Shown here: positions 7,929 to 16,719 of the stretch, in pieces | How positions within the stretch are numbered: the stretch's first letter is position 1 | Layout: each line of letters starts with the position of its first letter | Assembly: GCF_002742645.2 (NCBI RefSeq) | Contig: NZ_CP033875.1 | Coordinates: forward strand, 186,001-250,000 | DNA length: 64,000 nucleotides | From: Caulobacter sp. FWC26 | GTDB taxonomy: Bacteria > Pseudomonadota > Alphaproteobacteria > Caulobacterales > Caulobacteraceae | Reading direction: 5' to 3' | The notes under the pieces: generated by a model | Told to the model about the DNA's origin: nothing | Database searches by the model: none | The model's input: only the letters and a program-made list of their open reading frames with translations | Program-made: the position numbers and the translations under genes

Positions 7929-9998
7929 CTAGAACGTGACCGTCACGCCGCCGAACACCGAGCGGCCGTCGCCGGGCCAAAGGGTCGCGGTCGAGGCGGT
8001 CCAGGCGATGGCGGCCTGGGTGTTCGAGACATAGGCCTTGTCGGTCAGGTTCCGCGCTTCGAGGAACAGCGAGACGGCGTCATTGACCTTCCAGCCCGCG
8101 TTCAGGTTCAGGATCGCGTAGCTCGGCGCCGTCTGGGTGTTCTTGTAGTCGATCCACTGGTCGGTGGCCGACCACTCCACCGACGGCGCCACGAACCAGC
8201 CGCGCGGATCATCATAGCGGACTTCAGCCCGGTAGAAGGTCTTGGGCACGATCGGCAGGCGGTTGTCGCCGTACTGGACGTCGTTCTTGAAGCGGAAGTC
8301 CGAATAGGTCCAGGTCTGGCGGATCCGCCACTGAGGCGCCACGGCCCAGTCCAGCGCCGCCTCGATCCCCTGGTGCAGGGTCTTGTCGGCGTTGAAGGTC
8401 GAGGCCGGGATCGACGGGTTCACCGTGTACTGCAGCATCTCGCCCTTCAGCTCGGCGCGATACAGGGTGACGTCATAGGTGAACGGCCCGCGGTGGCCGC
8501 GCGCCCCCACCTCGCCGGTCCAGGCTTTCTGAGGCGAGACTGGCGCGAAGCCGGTGTTGGCCGGCGACATCGAGCCGAAGTTCGGCGGCTCGACCGAGCG
8601 GGTCAGGTTGGCGAACACCTGGTCGCCCACCGCGTTCTGCCAGAGCAGGCCCACGCGCGGCGAGACCCAGTCATAGGTCTTGTTGGCCTTCAGGTTGAAG
8701 GTCGAGGCGACGCCGGGGATCGCGAAGCTGGTATAGTCGCGCTTGGCCTGGCCCCAGGTGGCGCCGGCCACGATCGCGACCTGATCGGTCACGAACACCC
8801 GACCCTCGCCGAACACATCGAACGCCTTGGCGTTCTGCAGCGTGCGCGAGGTCGGCGCGCCGCGCGCGCCTCGGACGTTGGCGTAGAAGTTGGAGTCCAT
8901 GTCGCCGGTGCGGTACCAGGCGCCGAAGAAGGCGTCGGCGCGCTCGCCGCCGATCTCGCCGTCCCAGTCGAAGCGGCCAAAGGCGCCGTAGTTGCGGCTC
9001 TGCTGGTCGATGACCTGGAAGATCGGGTGATCCAGGTCCTTCCACACCGCATAGACCGCGCCTTCGAAGACGAGGTTGTCGTCCAGGCGCCAGTCGGCGC
9101 GCAGCGAACCGCGCACGCCCCGCTGGTTACGGCCGTTGTCGCCCGCCAGATTGCCGGCGGCCGACTGGCGCGGGTTGGCGTTGAACTGCGCCAGGGTCAG
9201 CGAACCGGGGATTTCCTGGTTGATGTTCGAGCCGTTGACGATCAGGCGAACCTCTCGGTCCTCGCCGAACGACCGGCCGATGTTCAGCGAGCCGAACTGA
9301 ATGTTCTGCTGGCTTTGCGAGCGCCAGCCCTGGCTGGTCTGGTTGGTGCCGGCGACGAAGATGTCCCAATCGCCGATCTGGCGCGCCAGGGCGATGTGTT
9401 CGCGGGCGAGACCATAGGAGCCGCCGTCGAGGCGGATCTTGGTCTGGAAGCCGGCGTCCTTCCCGGTGGGGGTGACCATGTTGATCGCCCCGCCCAACAG
9501 AGCCCCGCCGAAGCGCAGGGCGTTGCCGCCGCGATAGACCTCGGCGTAGCGGGTGTTCAGCGGATCGGCGATCTGGGTGTCGCCATAGCCGTCCGCCTCG
9601 TTCAGCGGCACGCCGTCCTGGGCGATCAGGAGGCCCCGGTTGTGGTTGGCGTTGCCGATGCCCGAACCGCGGATCGAGACCCGGATGTCGCCGCCCCACT
9701 TGCGCTGGGCGTAGACGCCGGGGGCGTCGCGCAGCATGTCGTCCAAGGCCAGGGTCTGGCGGTTGATGTAGGATTCCTGGGAGATCACCGAGACGGCGCC
9801 CGGAGTTTCCGACAGGCGCTTACGGGCGTCGGCGACGACCGGCGGGTCTTCCGGGTTCGGACGGGCGGTGACGATGACCGACGAGACCTGATTGGCGTCT
9901 GCGGCCGGGGTGTCGACGTCGGCCGCGAAGGCGGCCGTTGCAACGGTTAGAGGCGCGATAACGAGGGCGGCCGTGGTGGCCAGCAAAAGAGACTTCAT
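7929..9998 (-). CDS. TonB-dependent outer-membrane receptor, probably for a copper or metal ligand
   Basis: 689 residues. A signal peptide (to about AAFA-AD) is followed by a plug domain with the pattern DDMLRDAPGVYAQRKWGGD-IRVSIRGSG and DGVPLNEADGYGDT. A 22-strand barrel follows, ending in the outer-membrane signature aromatic residue (FGGVTVTF). The plug motif is of the FecA-like type. The substrate cannot be read from sequence, but being encoded with PCu(A)C and Sco makes copper import, or a copper chelate, the best guess. A ferric siderophore is the alternative because PepSY-TM proteins also occur in those operons. Confidence 0.9.
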   Translation of the reverse strand: MKSLLLATTAALVIAPLTVATAAFAADVDTPAADANQVSSVIVTARPNPEDPPVVADARKRLSETPGAVSVISQESYINRQTLALDDMLRDAPGVYAQRKWGGDIRVSIRGSGIGNANHNRGLLIAQDGVPLNEADGYGDTQIADPLNTRYAEVYRGGNALRFGGALLGGAINMVTPTGKDAGFQTKIRLDGGSYGLAREHIALARQIGDWDIFVAGTNQTSQGWRSQSQQNIQFGSLNIGRSFGEDREVRLIVNGSNINQEIPGSLTLAQFNANPRQSAAGNLAGDNGRNQRGVRGSLRADWRLDDNLVFEGAVYAVWKDLDHPIFQVIDQQSRNYGAFGRFDWDGEIGGERADAFFGAWYRTGDMDSNFYANVRGARGAPTSRTLQNAKAFDVFGEGRVFVTDQVAIVAGATWGQAKRDYTSFAIPGVASTFNLKANKTYDWVSPRVGLLWQNAVGDQVFANLTRSVEPPNFGSMSPANTGFAPVSPQKAWTGEVGARGHRGPFTYDVTLYRAELKGEMLQYTVNPSIPASTFNADKTLHQGIEAALDWAVAPQWRIRQTWTYSDFRFKNDVQYGDNRLPIVPKTFYRAEVRYDDPRGWFVAPSVEWSATDQWIDYKNTQTAPSYAILNLNAGWKVNDAVSLFLEARNLTDKAYVSNTQAAIAWTASTATLWPGDGRSVFGGVTVTF

Positions 9999-10096
9999 TG
10001 GAATACAGCGTCCTTCGGCCGCCAGGCGGCGGCCGTGAATGATCAGGAGCGCGCCGCAGACGGCGCACGTTCACGCTCGATCGCGGGGATCGAGGT

Positions 10097-10516
10097 TCAG
10101 ATCAGGACGATGGGCGGACCGGTGGGCGGCGGCGGCGGCGCGGCGAGGCCGCGACCGGGCGCAAGCGCGCGGGTGGGCGGCAGAAGCGGCGCGGCGTAGG
10201 CGACGAGATCGACGGCGATCGCGGCGACCACGGACGGCGGCGGAGCGGCCGCGCCCTGGGCCGCGAACGGGCAGGGCGCGTCGTGGCCCGCCTTGTCGCT
10301 CTTGTCGCCGTGACGGGCGTCGAGCGCATCTCCCGGCTGGACGACCTTCGCGCCGTCGCCGGTGCAGAGCACCAGGGCGAATGGCAGGCCGTTGCGCGTC
10401 TCGGCGCTGGGCATGAAGCCCGCCGGGATCATGACCTTCAGCACGACCGCCAGCAGCGCGAGCGCCAGGAAGGCGTCGCGGGCCAGAAGTCTCGCGGTGG
10501 AGGTCAGGCGGGTCAC
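10097..10516 (-). CDS. DUF2946 family membrane-associated protein
   Basis: 139 residues, GTG start at 10516. One N-terminal helix (DAFLALALLAVVLKVMIPAGFMP) carries the DUF2946 hallmark MIPAGFMP. It is followed by a short Cys-containing periplasmic part (ALVLCTGDG and APCPFAAQG) and a proline-rich tail (PPPPPTGPP). DUF2946 genes are commonly found with TonB receptors and copper proteins, as here. It is the first gene of the five-gene operon, 98 bp upstream of the receptor. No biochemical function is known to me. Confidence 0.82.
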   Translation of the reverse strand: MTRLTSTARLLARDAFLALALLAVVLKVMIPAGFMPSAETRNGLPFALVLCTGDGAKVVQPGDALDARHGDKSDKAGHDAPCPFAAQGAAAPPPSVVAAIAVDLVAYAAPLLPPTRALAPGRGLAAPPPPPTGPPIVLI

Positions 10517-10577
10517 GCGCGGCGCTTTAGCCTAACGCGGTCCGGTTGTCTCGGGTCTGCGCGCCCTTAAGATCGCG

Positions 10578-11030
10578 TCAGGCCTTGGCCGGGCGACGTC
10601 GGCGCGGCACGCGGACCGTGGCCTCGCCGTCCATCACCACCTCGCCGTCGACCAGGGCGGCGCAGCGCAGAACCACCCGCGCGCCCTCGGTGTCGATCGA
10701 AGCGACCGTGGCGCGGGCGGTGACGATGTCGCCGATCCGCACCGGCTTATGGAAAGCCAGGGTCTGGCCCAGATAGATCGCCCCGGCGCCCGGCAGGATC
10801 GTTCCGACTACGGCCGAACCGAACGAAGCCGACAGCAGGCCATGGGCGATGCGGCCGCGATAGGCGGTCTTGCCGGCGAAGGCCTCGTCCATGTGGACGG
10901 GATTGAAGTCGTCCGACGCCTCGGCGAAGCGCTGGATGCGCTCCTCGGTGACGGTGACGTGTTTCTCGGCGGTCATCCCGACGGAGAGCTCCTCCAGGAT
11001 GTAACCGCCCGTGGGGTGCGGTCCGATCAT
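10578..11030 (-). CDS. MaoC-like (R)-specific enoyl-CoA hydratase
   Basis: 150 residues with a hot-dog fold. The catalytic motif is present as ASDDFNPVHMDEAFA (Asp/His dyad of the D-x5-H hydratase 2 motif) with IAHGLLSASFGSAVVG after it. Such enzymes hydrate trans-2-enoyl-CoA to (R)-3-hydroxyacyl-CoA, often linking beta-oxidation to polyhydroxybutyrate synthesis. A basic C-terminus (RVPRRRRPAKA) is unusual but short. The gene stands alone between the copper operon and a large hairpin repeat. Confidence 0.9.
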   Translation of the reverse strand: MIGPHPTGGYILEELSVGMTAEKHVTVTEERIQRFAEASDDFNPVHMDEAFAGKTAYRGRIAHGLLSASFGSAVVGTILPGAGAIYLGQTLAFHKPVRIGDIVTARATVASIDTEGARVVLRCAALVDGEVVMDGEATVRVPRRRRPAKA

Positions 11031-11082
11031 GTCCGGCGGTTACCGGTCTCGCGGCGCGGTGGCTAGAGAAATGTGATGACGA

Positions 11083-11238
11083 GCGCGGGTGAGCGCCCCC
11101 TCCGTCTCGCTGCGCATGCGCAGCGATCCACCTCCCCCGCAAGCGGGGCAGGAGGGTTGAGCTTCCTCCTCACCCGCAAAGCGGGGGAGGTGGCGCGGCG
11201 CCAGTAGGCGATGCGACGGAGGGGGCGCTCACCCGCGC
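11083..11238. repeat. large nested inverted-repeat element (~156 bp)
   Basis: The ends 11083-11106 and 11215-11238 are perfect 24-bp reverse complements (GCGCGGGTGAGCGCCCC... against ...GGGGCGCTCACCCGCGC). Inside, CCACCTCCCCCGC (11128-11140) pairs with GCGGGGGAGGTGG (11181-11193). The 18-bp palindrome CGCTGCGCATGCGCAGCG (11109-11126) and small CCCGC-AA-GCGGG hairpins sit within. It has no coding capacity. It looks like a MITE/REP-type intergenic element and could also terminate transcription between the MaoC gene and the antiporter gene. Confidence 0.85.
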
Positions 11239-11246
11239 CTTAGGCC

Positions 11247-12923
11247 TCAATGCGCCGCCGCCGGCGGCTTCTTCCTCGGCGCGCGCGCCAGCATGCCCCG
11301 GGCGATCTCGTCCTCGCCGATCAGGGCGTGGGTGGCGCCCGCCGTCTTGAGCAGGGCGACGTCGGCGTCGGTATAGGCGCGGGCGATGATCTCGCAGCCG
11401 GGATTGGCGATGCGGGCCTGCTCGATGATCCGCGCGGCCTCGAAGGGGCTCGGCACGGCGACGAACAGGTGGGTGGCCTTGTCCAGGCCCGCCTTGAGCA
11501 GCACCTCGGGCTTGACCGCATTGCCGCCGACTGTCTCGAAGCCGGCCTTGCGCAGGTCCTCGGCGCGCTCGGCGTCGTCCTCGATCACGACCAGCGGCGC
11601 GCGGCCCTTCAGCCCCTCGGCCACGGCCTTGCCCACGCGGCCATAGCCGACCAGCAGGGCGTGCGGTTGCGTTGCGGCCACCAGCGGCGGCTCGCCTGCG
11701 GCCGCGCGCTCCTTGGCGATCATGCCGGGCAGGACCTTGTCCAGCATCGCAAACAGCAGCGGGTTGACCAGGATCGACAGGATGGCGCCGGCCAGGATCA
11801 GGTCGCGGCCCTCCGGCGGCAGCAGCTTCAGTGAGACGCCAAGACCGGCCAGGATGAACGAGAATTCGCCGATCTGGGCGAGGCTGACCGAGATGGTGAG
11901 GGCCGTGCTCATCGGGCGGCGGAAAGCCAGCACGATAATCAGGGCCGCAATCGACTTGCCCACCACGATGATCGCCAGGGCGGCCAGCACCGCGACGGGC
12001 TCGCGCAGCAGCACCATCGGGTCGAACAGCATGCCGATCGAGACGAAAAACAGCACGGCGAAGGCGTCGCGCAGCGGCAGGGTCTCGTTGGCGGCCTGCT
12101 GGGAGAGCTCGCTCTCGGCCATGATCATGCCGGCGAAGAAGGCTCCCAGGGCGAACGAAACGCCAAACAGCGCCGCCGAGCCGAACGCGACTCCGAGCGC
12201 GATGGCCAGCACGCCGAGGCGAAACAGCTCACGCGAACCGGTGTGGGCCACGCGGTGCAGGATCCAGGGAATGACGCGCCGGCCGACGATCAGCATCAGG
12301 GCCACGAAGGCGACGACCTTGCCGATCGTCAGGGCGAAGGCGCCCAGCACGCCGCCGGCGGCCGCGCCGCCCTTGGCGTGCTCCATCGGCGCCTCGCCGC
12401 CCAGCACGCCCGACAGCGCCGGCAGCAGCACCAACGCCAGCACCATGGCCAGGTCCTCGACGATCAGCCAGCCGACGGCGATCTTGCCGCGTCCGGTCTC
12501 GACGAGGCGCCGCTCCTGCAAGGCGCGCAGCAGCACCACCGTCGAGGCCACCGACAGCGCCAGGCCAAACACCAGGCCCGCGCCGACGCTCCAGCCCAGC
12601 GCGACCGCCAGGCCCAGGCCCATCGCCGTCGCCGCCGCGATCTGCGCCACGGCGCCGGGAATGGCGATGGTCTTCACCGCCAGGAGGTCCTTCAGCGAAA
12701 AGTGCAGGCCGACGCCGAACATCAGCAGGATGACGCCGATCTCGGCCAGCTGCGGGGCCAGCTCCTGATCGGCCACATAGCCCGGCGTAAACGGCCCCAC
12801 CAGCACGCCGGCCAGCAGATAACCGACCAGCACCGGCAGCTTCAGCCGGTTGGCGAGGGCGCCGAAGATGAAGGCCAGGCCCAGGCCCGCGACGATGGTG
12901 GCGATCAGCGAGGTATGGTGCAA
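11247..12923 (-). CDS. CPA2 family cation/proton antiporter with RCK domain (YbaL-like)
   Basis: 558 residues from a TTG start at 12923, which has AAGGAG six bases upstream. The N-terminus then reads MHHTSLIATIVAGLGLAFIFGALANRLKLP, matching the E. coli YbaL N-terminus (also 558 residues). An upstream ATG would overlap the divergent HTH gene and adds an unrelated stretch. The membrane domain (about 12 helices, GVILLMFGVGLHFSL, LALSVASTVVLLRALQERRL) occupies about residues 1-400. A TrkA-N/RCK nucleotide-binding domain (LLVGYGRVGKAVAEGLKG) follows. Likely K+/H+ exchange controlled by a nucleotide or redox ligand. It lies next to, and divergent from, a second CPA2 gene. Confidence 0.92.
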   Translation of the reverse strand: MHHTSLIATIVAGLGLAFIFGALANRLKLPVLVGYLLAGVLVGPFTPGYVADQELAPQLAEIGVILLMFGVGLHFSLKDLLAVKTIAIPGAVAQIAAATAMGLGLAVALGWSVGAGLVFGLALSVASTVVLLRALQERRLVETGRGKIAVGWLIVEDLAMVLALVLLPALSGVLGGEAPMEHAKGGAAAGGVLGAFALTIGKVVAFVALMLIVGRRVIPWILHRVAHTGSRELFRLGVLAIALGVAFGSAALFGVSFALGAFFAGMIMAESELSQQAANETLPLRDAFAVLFFVSIGMLFDPMVLLREPVAVLAALAIIVVGKSIAALIIVLAFRRPMSTALTISVSLAQIGEFSFILAGLGVSLKLLPPEGRDLILAGAILSILVNPLLFAMLDKVLPGMIAKERAAAGEPPLVAATQPHALLVGYGRVGKAVAEGLKGRAPLVVIEDDAERAEDLRKAGFETVGGNAVKPEVLLKAGLDKATHLFVAVPSPFEAARIIEQARIANPGCEIIARAYTDADVALLKTAGATHALIGEDEIARGMLARAPRKKPPAAAH

Positions 12924-12994
12924 AGGCTCTCCTTGACGGTCATCTCTTTCGGGCGTACTCAACCAATATGGGCGACGGAGCCCGGGTGTGCCAG

Positions 12995-13243
12995 ATGCCT
13001 CACGCAAAAATTCTCCTGCCCGCCCAATGTCGGGCCGCTCGCGGACTGATCAACTGGTCTCAGGGCGAGCTTGCGGATCGGGCGGGGGTGTCGCGCAGCA
13101 CGGTCAAGGACTTCGAAACCGAGCGCCACGCCTTGCACCACAGCACCGAACGGCTGCTCATCGAGGCGATCGAGGCGGCGGGCGTGTCGTTGATCGCGGG
13201 TGATGAGGCGGGACCTGGCGTCCGGTTCAAGAGACCAGTCTAG
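12995..13243 (+). CDS. small XRE-type helix-turn-helix regulator
   Basis: 82 residues from ATG 12995 (MPHAKILLPAQCRAARGL). An ATG at 12968 is possible but adds nine poorly conserved-looking residues. The HTH_3 core is clear: INWSQGELADRAGVSRSTVKDFETERHAL, then a helix ending LLIEAIEAAGVSLIA. This short form, with 'F(I/L)...GVR' at the end, is a common stand-alone alphaproteobacterial family. It lies between two divergent cation antiporter genes and could regulate either; that is inference. Confidence 0.85.
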   Translation: MPHAKILLPAQCRAARGLINWSQGELADRAGVSRSTVKDFETERHALHHSTERLLIEAIEAAGVSLIAGDEAGPGVRFKRPV

Positions 13244-13295
13244 CGTAAGAGTCGGACTTTCGTTCCGGCGCAGTCGTGGCAAAAGAGGAGGGCGC

Positions 13296-15095
13296 GTGGC
13301 GCACGAGGTTTCCCCAGAGAGCTACAAGGACCTGGTCCTGTTCCTGGCGACCGCCGGCATCGTCGCGCCGATCTTCAAGCGCCTGAAGATCAATCCGATC
13401 CTGGGCTATCTGCTGGCCGGGGTGATCCTGGGGCCCTTTGGTCTGGGCCGGTTCATCCACCTCGCGCCGTGGCTCGACTATGTCACCGTCGACAATCCCG
13501 ACGAAATCGCCCAGCTGGCCGAGTTCGGCGTCGTCTTCCTGCTGTTCATGATCGGCCTGGAGCTGTCGTGGGAGCGCCTGCGGCTGATGCGCCGGTGGGT
13601 GTTTGGCCTCGGCGCGGTGCAGGTGATCGGCTGCTCACTGGCTCTGGGCGCGGGCGGGATGCTGCTGGGCCTCGAGCCCGTGGCGGCCCTGACCATCGGC
13701 GCGGCCCTGACCCTGTCATCGACCGCCATCGCCGTGCCCGTGCTGGCCGAGCGCCGCCGCCTGCACTCCGAGGCCGGCCGGGCGACCTTCTCGGTGCTTC
13801 TCTTTCAGGATTTGGCCGTCGCGCCGATCCTGATCACCCTGGCCATTCTTGGGCGCGGCAACGGAACCTTCCATCTTCAGGACCTGCTGGCCCTGGCCCC
13901 GGCCGCCGTCGGCCTGGCGGCGATCGTTCTCGTCGGGCGGCTGGCCCTACGCCCGATGCTGAAATCGGTCGCCAAGGCCAAGAGCGAAGAGATGTTCATG
14001 GCCGCCTGTCTGCTGGTGATCATCGGCGCGGGCCTTGTGGCGGCGCTTTCGGGACTGTCGATGGCGCTGGGCGCCTTCGTGGCCGGCGTGCTGCTGGCCG
14101 AGACCGAGTATCGCCACGAGGTCGAGGTCAAGATCGAGCCGTTCAAGGGCCTGTTGCTCTCCCTCTTCTTCGTGTCGCTAGGCATTCGGCTGGACCTGTC
14201 GCTGCTGGCGGCGCAACCGGCCACGATCCTGGCGACGGCCCTGGGGCTCCTGGTGCTGAAGACCGCCGTGGTGTTCGGCAGCGGGCTGCTGATGGGGCTG
14301 AACCGCCGCGCCGCCATCGAGGCCGCGCTGATCCTGGCGGCCGGCGGCGAGTTCGCCTTCGTTCTCTTGGACAACGCCATGAGCGCCCAGGTCGTGGCGC
14401 CGGCCATCGGTCAGGCGGTTTTGGTCTCGGCGACCTTGACCATGTTCCTGATCCCGGGGCTGGCGGCGCTGGGCGGCTATCTCGGCCGCAAGAACGCGCC
14501 TCTGCCCGTCAGCGAGGCCCCACCCTCCACCGCCAACGAGCCCGACCGCGTCGGGCCCGAACCGGCCGGCCAGGTGCTGGTCATCGGCTATGGCCGCGTA
14601 GGCAAGCTGGTGGGCGAAATGCTGGGTCGTCACGACCTGGTCTGGATCGCCGTCGAGCGCGACGCGCGCCTGGTGGAGCAGGGTCGCCGCGAGGGCGCGC
14701 GCATCTATTACGGCGACGCCTCGCGTCTTGAGCTTCTGGAGCGGTGCGGCCTGGCCACGGCCCGGGCGGTGGTGGTGACCATGGACGCCTTCGAGGTGGC
14801 CGAGGCGGTGGTCGCCGCCGCGCGCGGGGCGCGCCCGGACGTGCCGATCGTGGTCCGCGCCCGCGACGCCCGCCACGCGGCGCGCCTCTATGAGCTGGGC
14901 GCCACCGACGCGGTGCCGGAGACCATCGAGGCGTCGCTCCAGCTGTCCGAAGCGGTGCTGGTCGACATCGGGGTGCCGATGGGGCTGGTCATCGCCTCGA
15001 TCCACGAGCGCCGCGACGAGTATCGCAAGAAGCTGAACCGTCCCGACGCCTTGGGCGGTCGCCGTCGCCGTCTGCGGGACGCCAGCTTGCGCTGA
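13296..15095 (+). CDS. KefB/KefC-like CPA2 cation/proton antiporter with TrkA-N domain
   Basis: 599 residues from GTG 13296, preceded by GAGGAGGG; upstream in-frame ATGs lie inside the HTH gene. The membrane part has KINPILGYLLAGVILGPFG, GVVFLLFMIGLELSWERLRLM and the helix ALTLSSTAIAVPVLAERRRL, typical of monovalent cation:proton antiporter-2 proteins. Residues about 430-560 form an RCK/TrkA-N domain (VLVIGYGRVGKLVGEML). Such systems export K+ under glutathione-adduct control in Kef proteins. I see no adjacent ancillary KefF/KefG gene. The tail (GGRRRRLRDASLR) is basic. Confidence 0.92.
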   Translation: MAHEVSPESYKDLVLFLATAGIVAPIFKRLKINPILGYLLAGVILGPFGLGRFIHLAPWLDYVTVDNPDEIAQLAEFGVVFLLFMIGLELSWERLRLMRRWVFGLGAVQVIGCSLALGAGGMLLGLEPVAALTIGAALTLSSTAIAVPVLAERRRLHSEAGRATFSVLLFQDLAVAPILITLAILGRGNGTFHLQDLLALAPAAVGLAAIVLVGRLALRPMLKSVAKAKSEEMFMAACLLVIIGAGLVAALSGLSMALGAFVAGVLLAETEYRHEVEVKIEPFKGLLLSLFFVSLGIRLDLSLLAAQPATILATALGLLVLKTAVVFGSGLLMGLNRRAAIEAALILAAGGEFAFVLLDNAMSAQVVAPAIGQAVLVSATLTMFLIPGLAALGGYLGRKNAPLPVSEAPPSTANEPDRVGPEPAGQVLVIGYGRVGKLVGEMLGRHDLVWIAVERDARLVEQGRREGARIYYGDASRLELLERCGLATARAVVVTMDAFEVAEAVVAAARGARPDVPIVVRARDARHAARLYELGATDAVPETIEASLQLSEAVLVDIGVPMGLVIASIHERRDEYRKKLNRPDALGGRRRRLRDASLR

Positions 15096-15138
15096 CGCGT
15101 CGAGCACGTACCTATCGCCCGTGAACGGGAGATGGCGG

Positions 15139-15966
15139 ATGAGCGGCGTAACGACGGATATGGCGGCCTATTGGGACCGCGCCGGACGGGTTTGGGTCGA
15201 GCAGCAGGCGCTGCTGGACCGGCTTTATCAACCGGTCGCCAAGGCTGTCGTGGATCGCGCCGACCTTCGCGCCGGCGAGACGGTGCTGGATGTCGGCTGC
15301 GGCGCCGGCGCGACCACTTTCGAGGCCGCCTGGCGCGTGGGCCCGCAAGGCCGGGCCGTCGGGGCTGACATCTCGGGCGCGTTGCTGGAACTGGCGCGAC
15401 GTCGTGCGGGCGAACAGGCCCTGGAGGGGGTCGATTTCGTTCACGCCGACGCCCAGACCCATGCTTTCGGCCAGGGTTTCGACGCGATCGTCTCGCGCTT
15501 TGGCGTGATGTTCTTTCCCGACCCCGTCGCCGCCTTCGCCAATCTGCGCCGCGCGCTCAGGCCCGACGGACGGCTGGCCTTCGCCTGCTGGCGCGGTCCG
15601 GAGGACAATGCGATCGCCCAGGTCCCGCTGGAGGCCGCCGCCCTGTTCCTGCCCGAGGCGCCGAAGTTCGAGCGCAACGCGCCCGGCCGCTTCGGGTTCG
15701 CCGATCCTGAGCGGGTGCGATCCATCCTGGCCGAAGCAGGATGGCGCGACATCGCCATCGAGCCTCTAGACGACCCGACGCCGGTCACCTTCGACGAGTT
15801 GATGACCATGAGCCTTCGCGTCGGGCCGCTAAACCCGATCCTGTCTCAAGCCGACGACGCCCTGAGGGCGCGCATCCACGACGCGGTGGCCGCCGCGCTG
15901 GCCCCCTATGTGGAAGACGGTTTGGCGCGGATGAACTCGGCCTGCTGGCTGGTGACCGCACGTTGA
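15139..15966 (+). CDS. class I SAM-dependent methyltransferase (UbiE/COQ5-like)
   Basis: 275 residues from ATG 15139 (GGGAG at 15126); a GTG at 15121 would add six residues. Motif I is VLDVGCGAGATTFEAA, with acidic motif II in AVGADISGALLELARRRA and motif III near FDAIVSRFGVMFFPDPVAAF. The protein resembles the Methyltransf_11/25 proteins that act on small molecules; substrate unknown. It follows the antiporter gene by 43 bp and could share its transcript. Confidence 0.88.
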   Translation: MSGVTTDMAAYWDRAGRVWVEQQALLDRLYQPVAKAVVDRADLRAGETVLDVGCGAGATTFEAAWRVGPQGRAVGADISGALLELARRRAGEQALEGVDFVHADAQTHAFGQGFDAIVSRFGVMFFPDPVAAFANLRRALRPDGRLAFACWRGPEDNAIAQVPLEAAALFLPEAPKFERNAPGRFGFADPERVRSILAEAGWRDIAIEPLDDPTPVTFDELMTMSLRVGPLNPILSQADDALRARIHDAVAAALAPYVEDGLARMNSACWLVTAR

Positions 15967-16055
15967 GCGTCAAGGGCGTCGTTTGACCTGCGCCGGTGGG
16001 CCAGCCCCTGAGGCCTGAAAATTGGACTCTCGCTCAAGCTCTTATATAACTTCTC

Positions 16056-16068
16056 GGTCATTTACCGG
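16056..16068. promoter_or_regulatory. possible TetR-type operator upstream of the efflux operon
   Basis: CGGT-CATTT-ACCG forms a short dyad just 10 bp before the TetR start, downstream of a TATAAC that could be a -10 element. Position suits autoregulation, but arms of four bases are weak evidence. Confidence 0.3.
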
Positions 16069-16077
16069 GGGGCGAGG

Positions 16078-16719
16078 ATGCAGGCGGGGTCTCCAAGGTG
16101 GCGGCGGCGAAGTCAGGCGCGGCCCGGCGAGATCGTTCAGGCGGCCCTGGACGTGTTCGCTGAGAAGGGCTTCGCCGCTGCGAAGCTGGATGAGATCGCC
16201 AGCAAGGCGGGCGTCTCGAAGGGCGCGCTCTATCTCTATTTCGAGACCAAGGAGGACATCTTCCGCGCGGTCGTGCGCGAGGCGGTGGTTCCCAATATCG
16301 ACATGGTCGAGGCTATGCTCGCCCAGGCGACCATTCCCTTTCCCGACCTGCTGCGGCTGGCCTTGGCGCGGATCGAGGCGGTGGTCGAGACCTCCCGCCT
16401 CGGCGCGGTGGCCAAGCTGGTCATCGGGGAGTCGCGGAACTTTCCGGAACTGGCCCGGGTCTGGCACGACGAGGTGGTCAGTCGGATGCTGGCGGCGATG
16501 TCCGGCGCGCTGGAACGGGCGCAGATGCGCGGCGAGGTTCGCCTGGGCGACCCTCGCCTGCAGGCGTTCAGCATCGTGGGGCCTATCCTGCTGGGCGTGA
16601 TCTGGCAGGAAACCTTCACGCCCGTCGGGGCCCCGCCGGCTCCGCTTCAGAGTCTGATCCGCCAGCATGGCGAGACCATGATCGCCGGCCTCGCGCCCCG
16701 CGCCGGAGTCTCGTCATGA
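16078..16719 (+). CDS. TetR/AcrR family transcriptional regulator
   Basis: 213 residues. The N-terminal HTH is textbook: PGEIVQAALDVFAEKGF, TKLDEIA-type KLDEIASKAGVSKGALYLYFETKEDIFRAVV. The ligand-binding half resembles the TetR_C regulators (CecR/YbiH-like) that sit at the head of YbhGFSR-type ABC efflux operons. The stop overlaps the HlyD gene start as ATGA, so regulator and exporter form one operon, likely autoregulated. Confidence 0.92.
   Translation: MQAGSPRWRRRSQARPGEIVQAALDVFAEKGFAAAKLDEIASKAGVSKGALYLYFETKEDIFRAVVREAVVPNIDMVEAMLAQATIPFPDLLRLALARIEAVVETSRLGAVAKLVIGESRNFPELARVWHDEVVSRMLAAMSGALERAQMRGEVRLGDPRLQAFSIVGPILLGVIWQETFTPVGAPPAPLQSLIRQHGETMIAGLAPRAGVSS

Noticed and set aside
7914..9950. 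678-codon open frame opposite the TonB receptor
   Set aside because: Low-complexity GVR-rich product with no known motif, fully antisense to a clear receptor gene.
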